Assembly: GCF_017813365.1 (NCBI RefSeq)
Contig: NZ_JAGIZA010000003.1
Coordinates: 1 to 64,000 of the forward strand
Source: Roseomonas indoligenes
GTDB lineage: Bacteria > Pseudomonadota > Alphaproteobacteria > Acetobacterales > Acetobacteraceae
DNA: 64,000 bases
Direction: 5' to 3'
Shown in pieces: positions 1-8,259 of this stretch. The notes under the pieces were generated by a model, which worked only from the letters and a program-made list of their open reading frames with translations, searched no databases and was not told the origin of the DNA. Position 1 is the first letter of the stretch. Every line of letters starts with the position of its first letter. The position numbers and the translations under genes are program-made.

Positions 1-295
1 CGGCCGGCAGGTCGCCGTCCGCGAAGACGTGGCCGAAGCTGACCACCGCGCCGGCCGCGTGCCCGCCGGGGCGGCCCTCAATCGTGAGGGAGCAGATGGC
101 GCCGCCGGGCGTGGACTGCGGCGTGGGATTTGGCGTTGGAGCCGGCGCGGGCGCCTGCTCGATCGGAGCCGGGGTGGCGGGCTGGACAATGCCGGCCAGC
201 AGCGCCTCGATCCGGTCCATGCGGCTGCCGAGCGCCTCGACGCCCGCAGCGGTGTCCTCGGCCAGCTTGCGGCTGGTGGGCTTGTACGTGGTCAT
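1..295 (-). CDS. Phage tail protein, N-terminal part (runs off left edge)
   Basis: An open frame starts at ATG 295 and continues past position 1 without a stop. Residues 1-35 look like a short coiled coil (ending IEALLAG), followed by a Pro/Ala linker and then a domain containing SFGHVFADGDLPA. That last segment resembles ATFGHFFRKGHVLASD in the large tail protein at 38870-41131, so I read this as the start of a related tail appendage protein. The C-terminus and any catalytic domain lie outside the window. It may belong to prophage 1 or to a further element on the left. Confidence 0.55.
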   Translation of the reverse strand, partial: MTTYKPTSRKLAEDTAAGVEALGSRMDRIEALLAGIVQPATPAPIEQAPAPAPTPNPTPQSTPGGAICSLTIEGRPGGHAAGAVVSFGHVFADGDLPA

Positions 296-401
296 GGATG
301 TGCCCTCACGGCCTGGGACCGTGCCGGCCGCTTGGCCAGCCCGGTCAGACCTCTGTTGTTGATGTGCTGCAGGTCGGAAGGCCGCTACAGACGACGGTGG
401 G

Positions 402-614
402 TCAGCTTCTTCCGAGACGCGCCAAAGCCGCTTCCAGCTCGTCTACGAGCCTCTGATAAGCGGCGCGCTCGATAGGACAGGGGGTTGGTTCAGCCCCTCT
501 ACAACGCATCACTGTCAGGACCTTTGGTCCTTCCGACGCAAGGTCACTCGCCGACTGCAGGAGCGCTCGTGCCGCCTCTCGCCTACGAGCTCGCCGTTCG
601 GGATTTTCACGCAT
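402..614 (-). CDS. Small hypothetical protein
   Basis: A 70-residue basic protein, rich in Arg, Ala and Glu, predicted mostly helical. I chose ATG 614 because the frame upstream of it looks non-coding. I recognise no family. It lies just upstream of the partial tail gene, separated by about 100 bases, and could be a phage accessory gene or a fortuitous frame. Confidence 0.35.
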   Translation of the reverse strand: MRENPERRARRREAARALLQSASDLASEGPKVLTVMRCRGAEPTPCPIERAAYQRLVDELEAALARLGRS

Positions 615-768
615 GGAACCGACATTGCCGCGTGGAAAAACGGGCGGCCTCACAACCGTGTTCGGACTAGCGAAACCAACAACGGTCAGCTTTTCTAAAT
701 TTACGTCCTGGCCCTTTCCAGAAAGTTAATTTCGCATAATTGGCAAGAGAGACGTTAAGCCGAGGACG

Positions 769-1041
769 ATGATGTGCCCTTCCTTCCCTTGCGCCGGGGA
801 ACAGGACTGGAGACAGGAACAGGACCAGCTACCCCAGTTGCTGGACGAGTTGGTCAGGCGCTTCAATCAAGGGGACCAACCACGAGCTCTGCTGCGGGAC
901 GTAGGACGCACCCTCATCCAGCACTTAGCCCCGCAAGAGACTTTTCATCTGCATTTAGCTGCCTGGAGTGCGCGGTTGGACGCGGCAGTTTGGCTGGAGG
1001 CCCAGCCCATGCACTGGGAAGGCTGGAAACGTCGAGCTTGA
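769..1041 (+). CDS. Hypothetical protein, 90 aa
   Basis: Begins with MMCPSFP after a purine-rich GAGGACG. The protein is Gln/Leu rich with an amphipathic helical middle (LLDELVRRFNQG) and several Trp near the end. An AT-richer stretch at 680-750 could hold its promoter. No family recognised. Confidence 0.4.
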   Translation: MMCPSFPCAGEQDWRQEQDQLPQLLDELVRRFNQGDQPRALLRDVGRTLIQHLAPQETFHLHLAAWSARLDAAVWLEAQPMHWEGWKRRA

Positions 1042-1212
1042 AGAGAGGACGACCGAATATAGGGAAGGCGCCTTGGTCCCTTAGGTTCGGGTCTACGACC
1101 AACCCCTTATGCCGTCGCGGACGGGCGTGGTCGCACAACCCCTCTTCCGGCACCCGGATCACCCACAGTCACCAGATGAGCGCCGTCCATTGGGGCGAGG
1201 ACGCCTCGCTGG

Positions 1213-1506
1213 TTAGTCCCGTCCCTCCGCCGTGGCGAGCGCGTCGGCGAAGGCGGCGGACAGCCGTGCCCGGATCCGGCGAGCAACCTCGGGATCACCT
1301 GTTACGGGGGCCTTCGCCAAGCAGCGTTCCAGATCCGCTCGCAGGTTCAACAGGGCCCGAGCTCGGTCTTCGGGTGCGATCGAGGCAATGGTTCGCGCCA
1401 CGGCGTCGCTCACCGCTCGGGCAAGGTCGATAGCCTCCTCGTCAACGTCCGAGGTGGTCGGCACAACAATCGCCTTTGTTGTCTTTAGCGTGGATAAACT
1501 GTCCAT
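1213..1506 (-). CDS. Hypothetical helical protein, 97 aa
   Basis: Starts MDSLSTLKTTKAIVV, then an acidic and Ala/Arg-rich helical body (ARAVSDAVARTIASI; ADLERCLAK). Codon use and composition look genuine. There is an AT-rich region upstream (1560-1600) shared with the divergent gene at 1645. Function unknown. Confidence 0.45.
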   Translation of the reverse strand: MDSLSTLKTTKAIVVPTTSDVDEEAIDLARAVSDAVARTIASIAPEDRARALLNLRADLERCLAKAPVTGDPEVARRIRARLSAAFADALATAEGRD

Positions 1507-1644
1507 GGCGGCCCAGCCTTCGCGTCGTCGCCATCACCATCGCGCGAAATCGGCTCGCTTTCTACAACTTAGTTAAAAAATTCATAACACACGTCAGGGT
1601 TGCAGTCCTATCTTGTTGAGGTATGGACGGACAAGGAGTTCACC

Positions 1645-1833
1645 ATGCCCCTTCGTGAAAAGGTTACGTCGCCCGGTGGGCGATCAAGTATCTCGATAGC
1701 GGATCGCGAGGTGGAGAATGAACTCTGCTCGCAGCTTGATGATCTAATCCAGCATGCACTGGGTGATCGCGGACAAGCAGCGGCCTTCCTTAAACAAGTC
1801 CGCGAGATTGTTACGCAAAACTCCTCAAATTAG
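1645..1833 (+). CDS. Small hypothetical protein, 62 aa
   Basis: ATG 1645 follows a good ribosome-binding site (AAGGAGTTCACC), which favours it over upstream in-frame codons. The protein starts MPLREKVTSPGG and is hydrophilic, with a helical end (FLKQVREIV). No family recognised. The 75 bases from here to the endolysin gene contain nothing I can identify. Confidence 0.5.
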   Translation: MPLREKVTSPGGRSSISIADREVENELCSQLDDLIQHALGDRGQAAAFLKQVREIVTQNSSN

Positions 1834-1908
1834 AGGTCGTCCGACTACCATGATCGCCCAGGATGCATGGGCGCGCCGCTGTTGTGTTAAACACATTCAG
1901 CACTCTGG

Positions 1909-2469
1909 TCAATTTGGGGCCGCCACCCTGCTGAGCTGCCAGCCCCAGGCGAAGTCCTCCTGGGTTGGGTTGGCCTCCGTGATCTCAACGTAGCGGACCG
2001 ACTGCTGCGCGGTGACCATCGCCACCAGCACCCGGTTGGCATCCGCCTTCCCGCGCTTCTGGATCAGAGAGGCGAGCGCCGCTCGGGTCATGGCACCACA
2101 GGCCCCGTCCACCACCAGGTCGCTGTAGAGGCTGGCCCGGCCGTTCAGGTGGTTCAGCGCGCGCTGCAGGAACCGGCCAGCAACAGCGGTCCCCATGTTC
2201 ACGCCGATGTCGATCAGCTTGGCGCCGAGATCCGGCAGCACGTCATCGATCAGGTCGAAGCCGGGCTGGCGGATGTAGAACAGGGCGTAGATGTCCACCG
2301 CCGTCTGCCGCGGCATGGCGATCATTGGCCCCATGTAGCCGGCAGCGCGGGCCCGGGCGACCGTGATGCCCCACATGGTCTCCCCGCCCTTGTCGGAGGG
2401 GTGGTTCGAGTAGCGGCCCTCGCGGCCGATCACCCCGTCCGTCAGGGCTGCGATGCGAGCGGGGGTCAC
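1909..2469 (-). CDS. Phage endolysin, glycoside hydrolase 108 family
   Basis: A 186-residue muramidase-type endolysin expected to cut peptidoglycan at the end of the lytic cycle. The N-terminus carries the family pattern: a catalytic Glu in the GREGRYSNHPSDKGG segment (most members have EGGY; here EGRY), then TMWGIT, followed by the helical half with DIGVNMG and the peptidoglycan-binding-type C-terminus. There is no signal peptide, so it relies on the holin encoded just upstream, whose gene overlaps it by 4 bases (ATGA). This is the last gene of the prophage 1 late operon. Confidence 0.88.
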   Translation of the reverse strand: MTPARIAALTDGVIGREGRYSNHPSDKGGETMWGITVARARAAGYMGPMIAMPRQTAVDIYALFYIRQPGFDLIDDVLPDLGAKLIDIGVNMGTAVAGRFLQRALNHLNGRASLYSDLVVDGACGAMTRAALASLIQKRGKADANRVLVAMVTAQQSVRYVEITEANPTQEDFAWGWQLSRVAAPN

Positions 2470-2747
2470 CGGATGCCTCCGATGACCCGGTCCAGGGTGG
2501 CCGCGCGTGCCGCGGAGCCGGCGCTGGAGCCGATGTGGTACCCGACCACGGCCGTGTTCCAGCCGATCACCGCCCCGAGGGCGATGTTGAACATGTCCCG
2601 GTTCTCGGGCGGGATCTGGATGAAGATCAGCGCCACCAGCATGAGGATGAGCAGCAGGGGCGAGACGACGGTGACGATGAGCTGCCCGATGCCCGGCCGG
2701 CCAGGAGGCACGACGGGATCGGCAGCCGGCGCAAGGGCGTCGGACAT
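2466..2747 (-). CDS. Putative holin
   Basis: A 93-residue protein starting MSDALAPAADP. ATG 2747 was chosen because it follows CTGGAG and an untranslated leader with a hairpin. It has a proline-rich head, one strong hydrophobic segment (VVSPLLLILMLVALIFI) and a second weaker one (MFNIALGAVIGWNTAVVGY), then a charged tail. Two membrane segments plus position next to the endolysin indicate a holin; no specific family is certain. Confidence 0.65.
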   Translation of the reverse strand: MSDALAPAADPVVPPGRPGIGQLIVTVVSPLLLILMLVALIFIQIPPENRDMFNIALGAVIGWNTAVVGYHIGSSAGSAARAATLDRVIGGIR

Positions 2748-2756
2748 GGGATGCTC

Positions 2757-2796
2757 CAGATTGTCAGGGATGCCCGGCTGACCGGCCGGGCGCGGG
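2757..2796 (-). promoter_or_regulatory. Hairpin leader before the holin gene
   Basis: On the minus strand a GC-rich hairpin (GCCCGGC / GCCGGGC, 2772-2791) is followed by ATCCCTGACAATCTGGAG and the holin start. Nearly the same arrangement precedes the holin of prophage 2 (32077-32125), so it is probably a conserved regulatory or partial-termination element. Confidence 0.45.
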
Positions 2797-2866
2797 TTTG
2801 TGGAGTGTAAGGGCGTTGAAAGGCGCAGCCGGTAGATACGACGCCGCATCAACCCGGGTTTGCCAG

Positions 2867-3070
2867 ATGATCAACCTTCCCTCGGGATATGGTCGGGTTC
2901 TTCGCCTCGCGCCGATCATTGATTCAGGTGACGGCGTCCGACGGGTAGTAGTTGATATCGAGAGTGCCGACTGCTTCTCCATCGTCACCCTAAGTGCCGA
3001 CCGCGCGGCCGAGCTTCGGCTCTACTCAGCCTTTACGGATGGCACACCAGTACCGCTTCCCATTCGATAA
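2867..3070 (+). CDS. Possible small protein (opposite strand)
   Basis: A 67-residue frame, starting MINLPSGYGRVLRL, that is less GC-biased than its surroundings and reads like a folded beta-rich protein (RRVVVDIESADCFSIV). No clear ribosome-binding site and no recognised family. It lies against the direction of the late operon. The following 3071-3208 holds nothing I can identify. Confidence 0.3.
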   Translation: MINLPSGYGRVLRLAPIIDSGDGVRRVVVDIESADCFSIVTLSADRAAELRLYSAFTDGTPVPLPIR

Positions 3071-3208
3071 GCCATTGGCCACGGACGCATTGGCGGATGG
3101 CGAGACTGCTGGGAAACTTGTTGCGGGACGTGACCTACTGGCTGCGTTGCAGCTCCGGTAAGCGACCTCGATGGCGCGACCGCTGGCGCGATTGTGGCCG
3201 CGCCGGGC

Positions 3209-3511
3209 CTAGTCAATGTCCTTGAACACCGGCACCTCCGGCAGCGGCCGGCGGTCGCCCAGCACGATCAGCCGCTCGGCCGCGACGTGACGAATGTCCA
3301 CCGCAGCCAGCACGACCTCGCTGATGAAGGTGCGGGCGTGGGCGAGCTGCCGCCGCAGCCGCCGGTTCTCCGCCTCCAGCTCCTCCTCGTCCTCCCTGTT
3401 GATGGTGTCCCGCCGAGAGCGGAGAGCACCGAAGGCGGTGAGCAGGCCGGCCAGGCCGGCGAAGAACATGGAGCCGATCGCGACGATCTGCTCCGGGGTG
3501 AGGCTAGGCAT
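3209..3511 (-). CDS. Membrane-anchored coiled-coil protein of the lysis region
   Basis: A 100-residue protein with one N-terminal membrane segment (VAIGSMFFAGLAGLLTAFGAL) and a charged coiled coil (REDEEELEAENRRLRRQL). This architecture and its place in the lysis cassette suggest an inner-membrane spanin or holin-accessory role, which is inference. Its start overlaps the end of the upstream membrane-protein gene by 8 bases. A decayed copy with an internal stop exists in prophage 2 (32353-32569). Confidence 0.6.
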   Translation of the reverse strand: MPSLTPEQIVAIGSMFFAGLAGLLTAFGALRSRRDTINREDEEELEAENRRLRRQLAHARTFISEVVLAAVDIRHVAAERLIVLGDRRPLPEVPVFKDID

Positions 3512-3995
3512 ATCGGCGCCACAACCTCCACGAGAGGATGCCCGCGATCGTGGTGAGCGCGAGCAGCAGGGTGATGATGGGCGAGAACGGATCCAGGCTC
3601 ATCGCGCCGACCGAGAGCGTGACGTGGAACAGGATGACGTAGCCCGCCGTCTGCACGAGCGCGCGCTGCCGCAGGCTCCCCGCCCGAAGAGCCCCGATCT
3701 GCCAGGGGAAGAGGAGGAACCCCACCCAGGGCCACAGCCACCCACCGAGGGCGTTGAGAATAGCAAGGCCCGGCCGCTCCGTCAGCGCGTCGGGCGAGAG
3801 CAGGTTGGCCACCGACCAGCTCAGCCAGGTGATGGCGAAGGTCGCCTCCAGCCATTGCGGGTAGCGGAAGGGGTCACGGAACCAGCCGGAGGTGGTCTCG
3901 GCCGCGGCCTCGGCCGCCACTCGCGCGGCGGCGCCCAGTGCGGCGTCGCTAGCGCCCGTGTTGCCCAGGGGGCGGAGGTTGGGGCTGCTGGGCAT
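3504..3995 (-). CDS. Phage membrane protein, multi-pass
   Basis: A 163-residue protein with a polar N-terminus followed by four or so hydrophobic segments (LEATFAITWLSWSVANLL; AILNALGGWLWPWVGFLLF; TAGYVILFHVTLSVGAM; IITLLLALTTIAGIL). It pairs with the overlapping coiled-coil gene, and prophage 2 has the same pairing at 33077-33990, so the two probably work together in lysis or membrane modification. Confidence 0.55.
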   Translation of the reverse strand: MPSSPNLRPLGNTGASDAALGAAARVAAEAAAETTSGWFRDPFRYPQWLEATFAITWLSWSVANLLSPDALTERPGLAILNALGGWLWPWVGFLLFPWQIGALRAGSLRQRALVQTAGYVILFHVTLSVGAMSLDPFSPIITLLLALTTIAGILSWRLWRRYA

Positions 3996-4801
3996 CAGAA
4001 GCCCCCCAGCCCACGGGCACCGAGGGCAGCGCGCAGGAACGCGGCCAGGGTGTCCGTCTGTTCAAGGCTGAACGGTGTCGGGAAACTCCCGACCGCCGCC
4101 ACATCGCATTGCCCGAGCCGCGTGCCCGAGTAGTCGGAGCCGATCAGGAAGCTGCGCGAGGTGTTCGGCGTCGTCGTCTTGCCCACCAGCGAGAAGGCCG
4201 CCGTGGCCCCGAGCGTCTTGTCGTAGAGCCGCGCCTCCACCCCGGGGTTCCGCACGCCCACCGCCAGCCGCCAGGCCTGGATGTCCGGTACGTCGATCTG
4301 CGCGTGCTGCGCGGCCGACGGCACGGGCGTGCCAGACGAGGCGGTATTGCTGAAGGTCAGCAGGTCGAGATTGGCATGCGGCGCGCTCTGGCCGCTGGGC
4401 ACCCCGTTGGTGGTGAGGTCCAGGCCGAAGTTGCCCGTGACGCTCTGCCCGGGCGAGGTGCCGAGGTTGCCGAGGAGGACGGGCTTGTCGGCATTGGCGT
4501 TCACGTTGGCCGACTTCGCCCGCGCGATCGCCCACCAGGTCCCGGCCGCGGTCTCGGCCAGCAGCGTGTCGAGGAAGGCGCTGTTGGCGGTGAAGGTCAT
4601 GTAGTTGGCCGCCAGCACCGGCGAGCCCACCGGCGAGGCCGAGGTGAGCCCGATCGCCGCCAGGTTCCGGATCGAGGCCGCCATCGTGCCGCCGAGGTAG
4701 AAGATGCTCGTGGGCGCGCCGAGGCTGGCCGGCATGCGCACGCGCCGGATGTCGCGGGCCTGGGCGAAGTTCGCGCCCTGGCCCCTCAGGGTGGTTGCCA
4801 T
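3995..4801 (-). CDS. Phage tail-appendage protein, LamG-like
   Basis: A 268-residue protein. ATG 4801 (MATTLRGQGANF) was chosen because the frame upstream of it overlaps the preceding gene. It looks like a beta-sandwich of the concanavalin/LamG type: alternating hydrophobic strands, a RLYDKTLG segment and an end motif (SLEQTDTLAAFLRAALG) analogous to LTDAELAAVLTRNVRPFLG of the prophage 2 protein at 34016-34774. Probably a structural or receptor-binding tail part; the fold call is inference. Confidence 0.5.
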   Translation of the reverse strand: MATTLRGQGANFAQARDIRRVRMPASLGAPTSIFYLGGTMAASIRNLAAIGLTSASPVGSPVLAANYMTFTANSAFLDTLLAETAAGTWWAIARAKSANVNANADKPVLLGNLGTSPGQSVTGNFGLDLTTNGVPSGQSAPHANLDLLTFSNTASSGTPVPSAAQHAQIDVPDIQAWRLAVGVRNPGVEARLYDKTLGATAAFSLVGKTTTPNTSRSFLIGSDYSGTRLGQCDVAAVGSFPTPFSLEQTDTLAAFLRAALGARGLGGF

Positions 4802-4812
4802 GCTGTGTCCTC

Positions 4813-6825
4813 TCAGGCGCGGGTGGCGGGCATGAAGAAGTGCGCGCACCAGTTGTGCAGCGGGTACGGCTTGCCGATCAGGGCCGGGATGTTGGCGCTG
4901 GCCGCCATGTGCGTGCCGGGCTTGAACACGTAGCTGTCGGCCGCCACGGTCGGGTCGCTGTCCCGCAGGCAGCCATTCCCGCCGCAGTCCACGCGCCGGC
5001 CGTAGCTGACCGACACGCTGCCGGCGAGGAGCCGGGAAGCCTTCAGGCGCACCGTGGCGTCGCCAACGATGTCCACCCCCAGGAGCCCGGCCCAGCCGCC
5101 GTCATCCCGCACCCCGAAGCCCTTGTTGGCGTAGTCGGTCGCGGTGTTCACGACATAGGGCAGGTCAAAGACCAGGGGCGGCGCCGGCACATGGAAGCCA
5201 ATCAGCACCTCGTCGCCGCTCACTTCGATGGAGGTCGGGTGCAGCGGCAGCCAGGGACGGCCGAGGACGTGGGCGTGGAACAGCGCCTTGCCCATGTGGC
5301 AGCCGAGCCAGCGGTAGCCGTTGGCGTCGAGGTGCCCGCCGTAGAGGTCGGTCATCGGGTAGTCGGGCGCCGCCATCATGATCCGGTCCGGCCGCTCCAG
5401 CGCCGCCGCTAGCTGCGCCTGACCGATCCCCACCGGGTCGGAGAGGTCGTTCACGAAGTCGCCGCCGGTCTGGTAGGTCAGGATCAGCGGCGGCAGCGGC
5501 TGCGAGATGGCGGCCTGCGGTCCAGGCCCCGCGACATAGGTGGCGATGTCGTCGGAGAGCTGGAACTCGCGCCCCTTGTAGCCGGCCGAGGTCGTCGCGA
5601 TCGGCACGCCGCTGTCGGCGGTGCCGCCCGAGTAGTTCGCCTCACCTTGGATCCAGGGCACGACGGAGACGCAGTAGGTGCCGGCCGCGTAGCCGTTGCT
5701 GCCGGCGTTCGCGAGGCTCTTGCCGAGAGTGGCGCAGGTGGTCAGGCGGTTGAAGAAGCCGGTGCTGGCGCCGTAGGACAGGTCCTCGATGCTCTTGCTG
5801 GACACGCCGCAGGACGAGGCGATCGGCCGGCGCCAGCTGTCGGGCTGCCCGAAATGGGCGAGCTGCATGGCGCGGAACTGGCGCCACATCGCCTCCACGG
5901 GGATGTCCCCGTCCACCCCCGTATCGGCCGGCAGGGCGTTGACCTGCGCCTCGGTTAGGATGGGCGCCTGGCCGATGCGAGCCGTGGCCACCATGGGCTG
6001 CAGCTGCGCCGTGCCGCCGGGCGTCCAGGGCGCGGTCCCGCCGGGGCTGCGCACGCTCTCGCCGATCATCAGGCAGCCGTAGAGGGGCGTGGTACCGAGG
6101 ATGTAGTCGGCCGCCCCGCCCCGGGCGAGGCTCTGGCCGTAGCAGAGGCCGTGGTTGTAGTCGGCGGTCGGGCGCTGCGTCGTGGTGTGCACCTGGCGGG
6201 CGACCACGGCCGAGCGACCGAGAGCGCGGGCGTCGGTCTCGCGGATCCGGTCGGTGGTGAAGTACCCGGTCCCCGAGCCCCCGCCGCCGGCGCTGTCGGC
6301 CGCGGGCGAGATCACCCGCACGTTCCCGAAGGCGTCCTCGATGCCGAGGTCGTAATCGGTCGCGCTGTCCGTGCTGAGGGTCAGCCCGCCCACGGACACC
6401 CCACCGGCCGCGGGCAGGTCCACGAAGCTGCCGGAGCCGTCCGTGCGGGTCAGGCGCACCGTGCCGTCCGGCAGGGTGGCCGAAGTGAAGCCGGCGAACT
6501 CGACCCCCGTGCCGTCGGCGCGGATGCCGCCGATCGAGGCGCCGAAGTCATCGAAGAACTCGTGCGAGAAGTAGCCGGCGGGGTCTGCCGCCACCCCGTT
6601 CGCGCTCGTCTCGGCACTGGCTGCCGCCGCCTGCGCCAGAGCGGTCGCCAGTTGGGCGAGGATCCGCTGCGCTTCTGCCGTCGCGGCGTCCAGGGCCACC
6701 TGGGCCTGCTTGGCGGCCACGTCCTGCCGGGACTGCTCCGTCGCATCGGCGGCCGCCTTCAGGTTCTGGCCAAGGTCGGTGTCTTCCAGCCGGGCATAGC
6801 CGACGGGCGGGGTCGTCTCGGACAT
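4813..6825 (-). CDS. Tail protein with SGNH/sialate-O-acetylesterase-like domain
   Basis: A 670-residue protein. Residues 1-95 are an Ala/Gln-rich coiled coil typical of tail-fibre stems. A hydrolase domain follows: YGQSLARG near residue 230 fits the nucleophile block of SASA-type esterases, WIQGEANYSGG near 395 is the conserved Gln-Gly-Glu block, and DLYGGHLDANGYRWLG near 495 supplies the Asp and His of the catalytic triad. A beta-rich C-terminal region remains. It would deacetylate host surface polysaccharide during adsorption. It lies between other tail genes in the late operon. Confidence 0.75.
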   Translation of the reverse strand: MSETTPPVGYARLEDTDLGQNLKAAADATEQSRQDVAAKQAQVALDAATAEAQRILAQLATALAQAAAASAETSANGVAADPAGYFSHEFFDDFGASIGGIRADGTGVEFAGFTSATLPDGTVRLTRTDGSGSFVDLPAAGGVSVGGLTLSTDSATDYDLGIEDAFGNVRVISPAADSAGGGGSGTGYFTTDRIRETDARALGRSAVVARQVHTTTQRPTADYNHGLCYGQSLARGGAADYILGTTPLYGCLMIGESVRSPGGTAPWTPGGTAQLQPMVATARIGQAPILTEAQVNALPADTGVDGDIPVEAMWRQFRAMQLAHFGQPDSWRRPIASSCGVSSKSIEDLSYGASTGFFNRLTTCATLGKSLANAGSNGYAAGTYCVSVVPWIQGEANYSGGTADSGVPIATTSAGYKGREFQLSDDIATYVAGPGPQAAISQPLPPLILTYQTGGDFVNDLSDPVGIGQAQLAAALERPDRIMMAAPDYPMTDLYGGHLDANGYRWLGCHMGKALFHAHVLGRPWLPLHPTSIEVSGDEVLIGFHVPAPPLVFDLPYVVNTATDYANKGFGVRDDGGWAGLLGVDIVGDATVRLKASRLLAGSVSVSYGRRVDCGGNGCLRDSDPTVAADSYVFKPGTHMAASANIPALIGKPYPLHNWCAHFFMPATRA

Positions 6826-6835
6826 TCTGGCTCCG

Positions 6836-7273
6836 TCAGGCTGCGATGAGGAGGCCGGCCGGCGTCAGGCGCAGGTAGAGGCCGCTGTCGTCGGTGATGA
6901 AGGTCTGCGCGCGGGGCGGAGTGCCGGCGGGCAGCGCGTCGATGAAGAAGCCCTTCACGTCCACCGAGGCGGTCGGGCCGATGCAGCGGACAACCGCTTG
7001 CCAGGGGCCGACCAGCGACGGCGCGATGTAGGCGAGGTAGCGCCCCACCCCGGTCCGGATCACGAAGTCGGCCGGCGCAATGTCCGGGCTACCATCGGGT
7101 GGCAGAAGGGCGATGGAGGCACCGGTCACGTCGATCAGCGGCCCGCGGGCGCTGCCCTGGCGGAACTCGGCCAGCAGCGGCACGCTCTCATAGGCCCAGA
7201 AGCGCATGGGCCGGTTCGCGACGCCGCCGACAAACAGCGTCGTCACCACGTCCGCCGGGAGGGCGTCGGACAT
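6836..7273 (-). CDS. Phage tail-associated protein, 145 aa
   Basis: A beta-rich protein with segments such as SVPLLAEFRQGSARGPLIDVTG and GPWQAVVRCIGPTA. It resembles the N-terminal 110 residues of the prophage 2 tail protein at 34784-37270 in pattern (a polyphenol of short strands, a proline-rich GP-x-x break), suggesting a baseplate-attachment or Ig-like module. No named family. Confidence 0.5.
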   Translation of the reverse strand: MSDALPADVVTTLFVGGVANRPMRFWAYESVPLLAEFRQGSARGPLIDVTGASIALLPPDGSPDIAPADFVIRTGVGRYLAYIAPSLVGPWQAVVRCIGPTASVDVKGFFIDALPAGTPPRAQTFITDDSGLYLRLTPAGLLIAA

Positions 7274-7305
7274 GCTGATCCTCCGGATTATGGGGGTGGT
7301 GAGGG

Positions 7306-8259
7306 CTAGAGGATCTTGATCGAGGCCACGCGCTTGGTCAGCGCGGTCAGCGAGGCCTGCAGTTCCAGGATCGCCTTACCCTGGTCCTGAATGGTCTTGG
7401 CCTGCGCCTGGATCGTCGCGACGACCAGCGGCATCAGTGCTCCGCGATCCATCGCCCACATGCGGAATTGTGGACCGCCCTGGCCGTCCACGTCGCTGTC
7501 GCCAGGCGTGACGGCCTCAGGGAATACGGCGTAGACCTCCTGGGCGAAGAAGCCGGTGGCCCGCTCGCCGTTGCTCTTCCAGCGGAAACGACGGGGACGC
7601 AGCTGGAGGAGCAGCGCCGGATCCACGTCACCGTCCTCATCCTTCAGCCGCCGGTCGGAGGTGGTGTTGTAGGAGGTCGCCGTGGCCGTGGTGGTGATGG
7701 TGCCGACGAGCGCGCCATAGCTGGTGAACAGCGCCGCGTTGCCGCCCGCGGTGAGGGCCACGTTGACGTTGAGTGGCGCGGCCGTCTTCGAGGAGAAGAA
7801 GCCCGACCCCCCCGGTATCATCGAGGCCCCCGTCTGGTCGCCGACACCCTGCGATCCCGGCGCGTCCTGGGTCGTACCCACGCGCATCACGCCGGCCACG
7901 GCCAGGCTGCCGTCCGTCTCGAAGATCGGCGTGCGGTCCGCGTGAACCGTCAGGTAGATGAAGCGCGTACCCGCCGGCCAGTTCACGGCCGAGGTGCCGT
8001 TGGACCCGCCCTTGATCTGCGCTCGGGTGATCGTGGCCGGACTTCCTGCCGTGTAGACGCCCTCCGCTTCCTCGTACATCGTTGGCGCCGTGAGGCTGTC
8101 CACCACCTCGATCATGACGCGGGAGCCAGATGCGATGCCTGCTTCCACCAAGGTGCGGAAGGTAGCCGCGGCCGCGCTGCCCGATAGCTGGTAGGTGCCC
8201 GTGCCGGTTGTCGTCGTCGTCACCAGGACGCGGTTACCGGTCCGCAGCGGCGTTCCCAT
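7306..8259 (-). CDS. Tail fibre with S74 intramolecular chaperone domain
   Basis: A 317-residue protein. The first 180 residues are a repetitive beta-rich fibre. From about residue 200 it has the peptidase S74/endosialidase-type chaperone signature: TSDRRLKDEDGDV (Ser and Lys of the self-cleavage dyad), FRWKSNGERATGFFAQEV, and a closing coiled coil (QAKTIQDQGKAILELQ). The family releases this domain by autoproteolysis after fibre trimerisation. The final heptads support trimer formation. Confidence 0.85.
   Translation of the reverse strand: MGTPLRTGNRVLVTTTTTGTGTYQLSGSAAAATFRTLVEAGIASGSRVMIEVVDSLTAPTMYEEAEGVYTAGSPATITRAQIKGGSNGTSAVNWPAGTRFIYLTVHADRTPIFETDGSLAVAGVMRVGTTQDAPGSQGVGDQTGASMIPGGSGFFSSKTAAPLNVNVALTAGGNAALFTSYGALVGTITTTATATSYNTTSDRRLKDEDGDVDPALLLQLRPRRFRWKSNGERATGFFAQEVYAVFPEAVTPGDSDVDGQGGPQFRMWAMDRGALMPLVVATIQAQAKTIQDQGKAILELQASLTALTKRVASIKIL

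Noticed and set aside
914-1162. An 82-codon minus-strand frame opposite the plus-strand gene at 769
   Set aside because: Weak start, Pro/Arg-rich composition, overlaps the better-looking plus-strand gene.
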